Made by a program: the position numbers and the translations under genes. Below are positions 56,676 to 64,000 of a DNA stretch of 64,000 nt, piece after piece. The notes under the pieces were generated by a model that saw only the letters and a program-made list of their open reading frames with translations, searched no databases and was not told where the DNA came from. This DNA is from Zygnema cylindricum. Taxonomy: Eukaryota; Streptophyta; Zygnematophyceae; Zygnematales; Zygnemataceae. Within the stretch, counting starts at the first letter, position 1, and every line of letters begins with the position of its first letter. The stretch is from assembly GCA_037447655.1 (NCBI GenBank), contig JBBHKE010000773.1, forward strand, positions 1 to 64,000, in the 5' to 3' direction.

Positions 56676-59600
56676 AAAAAACTTTGTACTTTGGATAGTT
56701 TAGTCGAAGACCCTGGTTTTGTTGTAAAAAGAGTTATTCTTGTGGGTGGGGTTTAGTTAAAGACATTGATTTTGTTGTAAAATGAGTTAAAGTTGTGGGT
56801 GGGTTAGTGAAACATACAAGGCAAGAAAACAAATGTTAATGCTTAACGAATATTCTCAAAAATATCCCTATATTGTTTTTATTTTTTAAATGATGAAAAA
56901 ATTGAATGAAATTTAAATAATGAAAAATTTGAAGGAAATTTCTGGTTACTTCTGTGTCAAGTGGATATTAATCAATTGATGTATGAGGTTGTGTTTCAAT
57001 TGTATTTCTTTAGGATGTAATTTCATTTGTTTTTCAGTTTGTGAGGTGAATTGTAAACAAAAGATGTAACTAACAATTTTATTCTTCAACGATGACCACG
57101 AGGCAATGGGGTTGGAGCAATTGGAGCTATAACTGTTAAGTGGAAACAAAAGGTGAGGAATGTAACCGTGAGGTATGAGGCACCAAAAAAGGTTAGCATA
57201 TATTTCATGAGGATCCAGTCGTAGAAATTTCTACATTTTTTGTGTGTTTTGCTTGCGACATACTGTGAACTCAGCTGAGTTCTCGCAGTACTTTTGCACT
57301 AGAGTAATGCACTCCACTAATGCAGAAGAACAAAGATATTTTTGCGCTTATTTTAGGTTTCTAGAGAGGCAGCATTTTCCCTGCGCTTACCTGGAACTTT
57401 ATTTTAGGTTTGCATGTATGTAGCATTTTCTCCTTGATGATGAAAATTGTAAAGTTACTGTAATTTCTGTAATGCTTGTTTTAAAAGGAAATCTGTCATT
57501 TTTGTAATGCTTGCTGACAAAAGGAGCACCTTCTGAGACAGCGAAAGTGTCAGAGTCTTGAGGGTCAGACACAAATAACATAAACCAAAACCTTACTACT
57601 TCAACTACGGCAACCCTAATAATGTTTGGTGTTTGAATATAATTGATAATTTGGCTGTGCCTTTTTTTTCTTTTTTAAATTATTCATGAATGGATTCAGG
57701 TGGAGGTTTTGAATTACAGATGCTGAAGAGCATCATCAGAGATGTCAAAAAGGATTCAAGCAGGCTTATTTATTTACATTGAATTATCATTGTTTGGGTA
57801 TTGTTATCACGTGTTTCATTTTGTGTTGCTATGCTTGTATTCTGTTTCACAAACTGTTGCTTTACTGTCATGGTTCACTTCTTCTCCGTTGGTTTGCGTG
57901 ATTTACCTCGTTGCCCATAACTCAAGCTTGGGAAACTATAAATGTGATAAACTGCAGTTTTCCTCTAGAATAGGTAAATATCATTAATAACATTTTTTTT
58001 CCTTATTTTGCTTTGATGTTGTCTTTTTTAGTTTTTTCATGTAGTCATTTATCTAAATCGTTAAAACTGAATAAGTCCACAGTATATATGAAGAGAGTCC
58101 ACAGTTTCTTTTTGGGTTGAGTTATGTTGTCAGTCACTTATGTTGTGGGAGCCCCTTTCCCATATTTTTTTTTTCCTGTTTTTGCTCAAATAAAAATTTC
58201 GTTTTTATCACTCGCTGTCAGCGTCATTTAAATCATAATCTTACAGAGACAAAAAATTTCTCCTTTTTTTCCTCCCTTATTTTTTGTAACTTTTTCTATC
58301 TATTTTTTTCTCTCTATTCTCTCTCTTCTCTTCTGTTCCTCTTTTTTTGTGATTATTTTAATCTTACCTGTGGTGTAGAAGAAGTCAAAAAGCTTTTGCG
58401 ACCTTTTTCTAATTGGAAAGGTTAACAGGATTAAGGATTAACGAAAGGATGAAAAAAAACATAGCCAGTCTTTTGTTAGCAGGAAATGCACAAAGTCAAA
58501 TAAATTTAGTTCTTACCGTAAATGTACTTTTAATGCATAAAAAATAAAATATACTGTAATTTGTCTTTTGCCATTTGTGTTATCTTTTTCTTGAGTGTTG
58601 TTTGCAGTTGATTTTTGTATGAAATTGATACTTAGGCTTTGATATGCAGTGGAAAAAATTCAATATTTCATTTTCTCATGAAAATAAGAAGGAAAAGGAG
58701 ATGTGTAGGAAAAAGAAAGGAAATGTGTAAGAAAAAGTAAAGGGGAAATGCGTCAAGAATAATAAGGTGTAAAGAAAAAGAGGGCCGAATAGCGAATGGG
58801 TATATGGGTTGTTGTATTCGTTGATGAGAATACAAAATGAGGGCAATTTTTTTTGGCAAATGTGACACATGCCACGAAATCATGAAGCGCAAACAAAGAA
58901 AAACTAAGCAAGTATCGATATCTCATGGTAGATATCGAATGACCAATAATCGCGATACACCGATATGTATATTGAGATATCGACAATATGGATATACAGT
59001 TCTTAACACTCCGTAAATACGAGTTTTCCCAATTTTTCGTATGTTTTGTACATTCGAAAATTCCATCACTCTGTACATAAAAATTACCTAAAATTGAAAA
59101 AGATAACACTATATAATCGGTGATTACCACAATATGGATGCTTTATCAGCAAAGAAAAAAAATATCAAGTTTTGAATATGCCGATATTACAGTGAATTGA
59201 TTTTGCAATTTATCGCGGATGCAATGGATACTTGTAGGGGCTTTGACAAATGAATATGGAGTACCAATCATTTCAATAACAATAAGATTGGCATTTCACA
59301 TGAACATCTCTAAAGGGGTAGTACGCACCTGTCAAATTAAATGTGATAAAGACGAGGCCTAACCATTGATTGACCCGTGTGTTATGAAAGTTTTACCAAT
59401 AAATGGGCTTAAAAATACGAACATGTACGAGTGAAATACGAACATGTACGAGTCAAATTACATGGCATCAAGTATACGCTGTAAAACATCATAAATATCT
59501 TTATAAATGAGTATGAACGAAAGTAAAACCCTTTTCTTCCTGTATAAGCTACCCATTTATGTGTTTGATTTTTTTGTCCTTCAACCTGTAGAATAAGCAA

Positions 59601-59882
59601 AAAAGAAGGATGGAAACCTATAAAAAAAAACATTGTAAAAAACACCGTGATAACAAACAATGTACTCCTCCAAAAAGAAAGTAAATGTAATCCAATACTA
59701 TGAAGACGTTTCGCCTCGTCCGAACATTCCTGTTCATTCAAACAAGAGATAAACGAATCAACTTGGGAAAAAAAAATAGATGAAATCAATTGAGACCAAA
59801 GAGCAACTTCAAAGATAAAATTAAATTGACCACAAAACTTAATACCGAAAAAAATAATGCAACATTCTTTTTCACTCATACC
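56676..59882. other. AT-rich stretch between the two Harbinger genes
   Basis: No convincing gene. Small direct repeats lie at 57460-57525 (TGTAATGCTTG). The open frame at 59409-59879 (minus) is hydrophobic but matches nothing I recognise. Confidence 0.45.
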
Positions 59883-60734
59883 TTAATAATATCTTGGCTG
59901 ATGGGATGAGTTGTTGTCCTCACCACCTTTCCGTTCGGCCATCTTACACACGACGTTGTTCAAACGAAGTCTTCCTTCTTCTTGAGAACGCCGTTCGTTC
60001 CTCTCCCAATTTGCTTTAAGCAATTCCGCAAATGTGTTTATCGTCTCTTTCGTCTCCTTTACAGAGATTTCATGTATTTCCTGTGCAATTTCTCGAAACC
60101 CCGTAAGCTCCAATGATCGTACTGTGCTAACGTCATTTGCATTTCTTTTACGTTTCCCACTACTATTGTTGTAAATGTTCAGGGATGTTGGTGAGGTAGT
60201 TCGTGTATCCTCAAAAGGATTACTTTTAGATACACTACCGTTTCCCTCAACCGTGGTAGTCCCTCCTTGACGAAGTGTAAACGTATCCCTAACGTGGGTT
60301 GGGGCTACGTTTTCATTTCCCCCCATACCTTCATCTATCGCTGAATAGAATCGTTCAGCCAAACTACCTGGCAATTTTTTCTTGGTCCTCTCATGCGTGA
60401 CCATTAACTAGTAATCTAGAATGCCACTAATCTAGATTGCCACTAGGAATTTTCGATTGGTAGTCTTTAACTTTTTTGTAATCCTTGGTGAGATTTTCCC
60501 ATTTATGCCAACATCTGAGATATGGTCTGAACTCACCTTTTCTTCCAACTGTAAGATGACGCGTCTCCATTTTTGTTCAGTAGATCGATGCGTGGCCAAT
60601 AGGCAGTTTGTCTTCTCGTGTTGCATTTCTTTAACCTTTGCGGAAATCAACTTGGACACCTCGTTCTCCGTCCATCGACTATTAGTAGATGGAGGGCTTG
60701 CATCAATTTCAACACAGTCTCCCTCTTCTTCCAC
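59883..60734 (-). pseudogene. Myb/trihelix-like partner ORF of PIF/Harbinger
   Basis: The minus strand reads a SANT/trihelix-like domain (SRWTENEVSKLISAKVKEMQ, QKWRRVILQLEEK), then after a one-base shift CWHKWENLTKDYKKVKDYQS followed by KIPSGNLD and a stop. A third frame (60404-59883) resumes with RTKKKLPGSLAERFYSAIDE and ends in a coiled, charged tail (EIHEISVKETKETINTFAEL). Such Myb-like proteins assist PIF/Harbinger transposases in binding the element ends. Its location, pointing towards the transposase at 54-56.7 kb, fits a two-gene element. Two frameshifts make it non-functional as read. Confidence 0.75.
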
Positions 60735-60796
60735 TTGGTACCCTTAGTTGGCTCCCCCTTTTTTTTTCCCCTTTTCCCCACTTTTTTGCTATTGTT

Positions 60797-61968
60797 TTAG
60801 AAATGCAGCCACCGTAACTGGCAAACACTCTGGCCGACTACACCCTTGTTCAACTTGGACTCCCTTGAGTCCGTAACAAAAAGAATCACTGAAAAGGGTT
60901 CAGTAAATTGATAATTATGGTTGGTTAAAGTTTGCCTTTTATACAAGATGCTCTCTGAAGAGGCGACTACCTACCAAAAATATTCTAAGTCCTAAAACCT
61001 ACTCACAACCCCTATAGACCAATCATATTGCAACATACTACAAAATCTACAAAGAAAGTCTGGCAGCCGCCGTGCTTTATGTACGGAAATATTCGGCACC
61101 ACTCTAAGTATGCCACGTGGCGAAAAAGTCGTCGTCGTTTTGTCCCTTTCTTCTTATCGATATCCAATCGGATGATGCCACGTGTCATTTTGACTTGCCG
61201 AATTGATCTTTGTTGACCGTAAAACTTCAACGGTCGTCATTCCTTATTGACCGTTGAAATTCTCGTTAACATAGAACCACTTGAAGTACGAATCAATCAC
61301 ATGTTTGTACTGTACAACATGTACAGGTGCCGGAGTACTTTATGTACGGCACCTGTACGACAACACAATAATTTGACATTTGCCACCTCCGGAATTGTCA
61401 TCTTGCGTTCCGGAGATCCCGCAATCTTGTATGAACTTGCCACGTGTAATCTGGGGTGGCGGTGCCCAAAAACGCCACGTTGCTCACTCCGGAATCTCGG
61501 CTCGCACCATCGCTCTCAATTCAAATCGCATATTCTATCCGGACCGTCGAAATGAAATGTCATTTCGTTAATTCCATGCGGTCCAAATTTCATGCGGTCT
61601 AATCCCTTTCCATGTATAGTTTGTCCCTTGTTAAATGACAAATACCGCAACGGACACATTTATTTTCTTAACGTACCTCATACAATTTAACATTGGTCCT
61701 ACACTATTGGATAAAGCTAATGGCTACTAGAGATTTGGCAGATGGTAGGTATCAGGATCGAATCCTGGGTTTGTCAAATACCTTTTTGGTAAGTCTACCA
61801 ATTTCTACTACTCTCTCTCTAGAAGGCCTAGGCAACCATGGTTCTAACTCCCTATTTAGCCTTCAGTGGCTACAACAAGTGTGGGGGCATGGAGAGGGGA
61901 GTTAGACGTAGACCTCTTTTGCCTTTTGACATCCTTTGAAAGATCTAGAAAATACACAAATATCAACA
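60797..61968 (-). mobile_element. Ty1/copia LTR, left end truncated
   Basis: Ends TATCAACA at 61968. Hairpin GGACTC-CCTT-GAGTCC at 60857-60872. CACGTG motifs near 61110, 61180 and 61440. tRNA-like block 61706-61782. It lies inside or against another LTR (next entry). Confidence 0.8.
61706..61782 (+). other. tRNA-like module in LTR (antisense to element)
   Basis: ATTTGGCA (61733-61740) pairs with TGTCAAAT around a B-box-like GGATCGAATCC hairpin. Confidence 0.4.
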
Positions 61969-62599
61969 ATATCCGGATTTGTTCCCGTAATCTCCGGAGT
62001 TGTGGCAATCCAATGTTGACGCGCCACGTGTCCCTTGACGTGGCGATGGCCGTAAAATGCCAATAGTACATATTCCGCGATCGCGACGCCTATCGTGGTC
62101 GTTCGATCAAAACAAGCTATATTTCTAGGAGTTGAAAATAGACACGCGGTATTTGTTTCGCCGTCAAATCAAATGTGCGATATCTGTTTCATTCAATACA
62201 TAAAACCGTACTCCGTACGTCTAAAACTCTATCTATGCATTAAGTATCTATTTCCCGTTAAACTAACTAGTCTACGTGTAACTATTTATATATTTTTCAA
62301 ACTCTATGTATCTTAGCACCACTCTAGACTTATAGGATAAATCTAATGACTACTTTGACGGACAGCAGGTTCGAGGATCAAATCCTGGATCCGTCAAACC
62401 ATTTTGTTACTCTTTCAAGATTGGCTTTTCTGTCCTGTTTGGACAGCCTAAGCAGCCATGGCTCTATTTCCTCCTCCAATCTTTAATGCATGCGACAAGT
62501 GTGGGGACTTCAGAGAAGAGTTAGAGGCAGGCTGTCAGTGTCTCATTTTTGCCTTTTATTTTAAAATCTCTAGACCTAGTGAATACTTAAATTTCAACA
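61969..62599 (-). mobile_element. Ty1/copia LTR, 3' part of a second copy
   Basis: Continues from the mid-LTR (ATCCGGATTTGTTCCCGTAA) to the LTR start at 62599 (sense TGTTGAAATTTAAG), followed by the PPT rc CTCCCCTTATTTTCTAG. Confidence 0.8.
62354..62398 (+). other. tRNA-like hairpin in LTR
   Basis: A perfect 9-bp stem TTTGACGGA/TCCGTCAAA encloses an AGGATCAAATCCT hairpin (B-box-like). Confidence 0.45.
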
Positions 62600-62966
62600 C
62601 TCCCCTTATTTTCTAGTCTACTTTTCTTTCAACTCCCATCAAAAACAACAAATGCATATATATATTTTTCTCTTATTTTTCCTTTATATTTCATGAAGCT
62701 TTAAGCAAATGCCTTCATATTTAAGAAAGTGTATTAGATGATCCGACAAAATTTCATCTTGTTGATCATACATTTTATTTTGTATGCCATTTTTCATAAA
62801 TTCAAGCAAAGGTTTTATCGACCTCCTCCCTTTTTCATCCAAGTAAAATCCACTATCCCTTTTGCATTTCTAACAATCACCCCTATCCCCAATCTGCAAC
62901 ATATACCCAGATGATAACCCTTCTACAAGCACATCTTCATAAGAGACATTACACCAAGGAGTGATG
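62600..62966 (-). pseudogene. Copia RNase H-end fragment
   Basis: Interior next to the PPT. The minus strand carries remnants corresponding to the SGYMLQIGD / CC-type RNase H region near 62880-62960. It is interrupted at 62967 by a plus-oriented LTR. Confidence 0.6.
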
Positions 62967-64000
62967 TGTTGAAATTTAAGTATTTTGTAGGTCTAGAGAT
63001 TGTAAAAACAAAAGGCAAAAAGGGGACAGTGTCAGCCCGCCTCTAACTCTTCACTCAAGTCCCCACACTTGTCGCAGTCATTGAAGACTTGAGGAGGAGT
63101 TCGATCCATGGCTGCCCAGGCTGTCCAAAGAGGACAGGAAGGCAAATCTTGATAGAGTTAACTAAAAGGTTTGACGTATCCAGGATTTGATCCTGGTACC
63201 TACCTTCCGTCAAGCTAGCCGTTAGCTTTAACAAATATGTCTAAAGCCAGTGCTAGAGTATATTAGGTTTGACAGATATTTATATTCGGACACGTAGACT
63301 AATTCGTATAACGTAAAATAGATACGTAATGCATAGATACAGTTTTGTATAGTACGGAGTACGATTTAATGTATTTTATGAAACGGATACCGCGCATTTG
63401 TTTCGAACGCGAAACAAATATCGCGCGTGTATTTTCAACGACTACAATTGTATCCGGTTTGATCGGACGTCCACGATAGGTGCCGCGATCACGGAACATG
63501 TACTTTAGGCATTTTTCAGCCATCGCCACTTCATGTGACACGTGGCGTGACAATGTTGGATTGGGGCGGACTCCAGAGATTGCGGGATCAATTCCGGCTA
63601 TGACACGTGTCGACAATTTCGCCATATTGTACAATGGCCGTACAGAAAGTACACCGGCACCTGTACTTTTCTGTACAAAACTGTAATTTGATTGGTGCCG
63701 TACTTCAGTAGATAGAGTTTTAGAGAGGGAATAGGACTTAGAAAATTTTGGGTAGGTAGTTGCCTCTCCCAGAGAGTACCTTGTATAAATGGCAAACTTT
63801 GGAAAGCCATTACTATCAATTTACTTGACCATTTTCAATGATTCTTTTTGCTGCAGACTCAGGGGAGTCCACCCTACACAGAGCTGTAGTCGGTCAGACT
63901 ATTTGCCTGCCAGGGTGGCTACACTTCTAAGGGAAATTCAATGTGGGTGAATGTGTCTAAAACTCATATTCTAACTTTGCATTCTGTGGTGGAACCAAGC
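62967..64000 (+). mobile_element. Ty1/copia LTR running off the window
   Basis: Starts TGTTGAAATTTAAG. CCATGG at 63106. Antisense tRNA-like block 63165-63235. CACGTG at 63540 and 63606. TATA-like TATAAATGGC at 63784. Hairpin GACTC-AGGG-GAGTC at 63856-63869. Left flank tgatg (62962-62966) would be its target duplication. Confidence 0.85.
63784..63791 (+). promoter_or_regulatory. LTR TATA-like box
   Basis: TATAAATG lies 72 bp upstream of the conserved hairpin. Equivalent TATA-like text is present at the same place in other copies (for example TGTATAAAAGGC in sense near 60940). Confidence 0.55.

Noticed and set aside
59409-59879. 156-residue hydrophobic minus-strand frame
   Set aside because: No recognisable domain, AT-driven composition, located between decayed Harbinger genes.
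1-64000. CRISPR arrays, operons, bacterial ribosome sites, rRNA genes
   Set aside because: Nothing of the kind is visible; spacing and content are eukaryotic. The 66-bp and 148-bp arrays have no unique spacers.

Overview
The window reads as nuclear DNA of a green-lineage eukaryote (plant or streptophyte-type alga). The reasons are GT-AG introns, abundant Ty1/copia retrotransposons, a plant-type TBL/PMR5-like SGNH (PC-esterase) gene family, plant initiator-tRNA-type priming sites and repeated CACGTG (G-box/ABRE-like) motifs in the LTRs. It is a repeat-rich draft scaffold with N gaps at 32288-32914 and 48681-48690. I cannot name the species.

Layout. 1-11.7 kb: nested Ty1/copia elements of one family. 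They are a short gag-only derivative (1-2233), an extra LTR (2240-3097), a decayed plus-strand pol (3098-6065) whose 3' LTR was split by a complete minus-strand element (6357-11133, TSD ATT(T)CG), and the other half of that LTR (11139-11720). 11.7-13.2 kb: a 178-bp tandem repeat, then AT-rich DNA. 13.2-18.4 kb: a 3'-truncated SGNH/PC-esterase gene copy (A, minus). 18.4-20.2 kb: non-coding, short tandem repeats. 20.2-24.96 kb: a large element with about 0.4-kb terminal inverted repeats, carrying a broken xanthine dehydrogenase/aldehyde oxidase exon and a nested foldback element. 27.37-37.06 kb: the main host gene (B, minus), seven candidate exons encoding two tandem TBL-like SGNH domains. Gene A and its upstream region are a segmental duplicate of the 5' half of B. 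38.2-39.5 kb: a dispersed repeat (second copy at 50.1-50.7 kb) containing a TA-flanked 677-bp MITE. 40-41.2 kb: a 148-bp tandem repeat and a large ATC microsatellite. 41.5-48.7 kb: a plus-strand copia element interrupted by a minus-strand one. 51.0-51.8 kb: hAT transposase remnant. 53.2-53.5 kb: 66-bp tandem array. 54.1-60.75 kb: PIF/Harbinger-type transposase remnant and a divergently placed Myb/trihelix-like partner ORF, with a 1-kb insertion. 60.8-64 kb: nested copia LTRs.

The most interesting items are: (i) gene B, where the first SGNH domain has lost its Ser, Asp and His motif residues while the second keeps DSL and DxxH; (ii) tandem duplication of exon edges with splice sites beside GA-rich minisatellites at three loci; (iii) a copia family with a half-tRNA initiator-Met primer site, an antisense tRNA-like module inside the LTR and a hairpin in the transcribed LTR region that shows compensatory changes; (iv) a long-TIR element carrying a host exon. 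Nothing here is operon-like. The only host protein-coding genes I can support are SGNH genes A and B and the XDH fragment; the rest is transposon-derived or repetitive.
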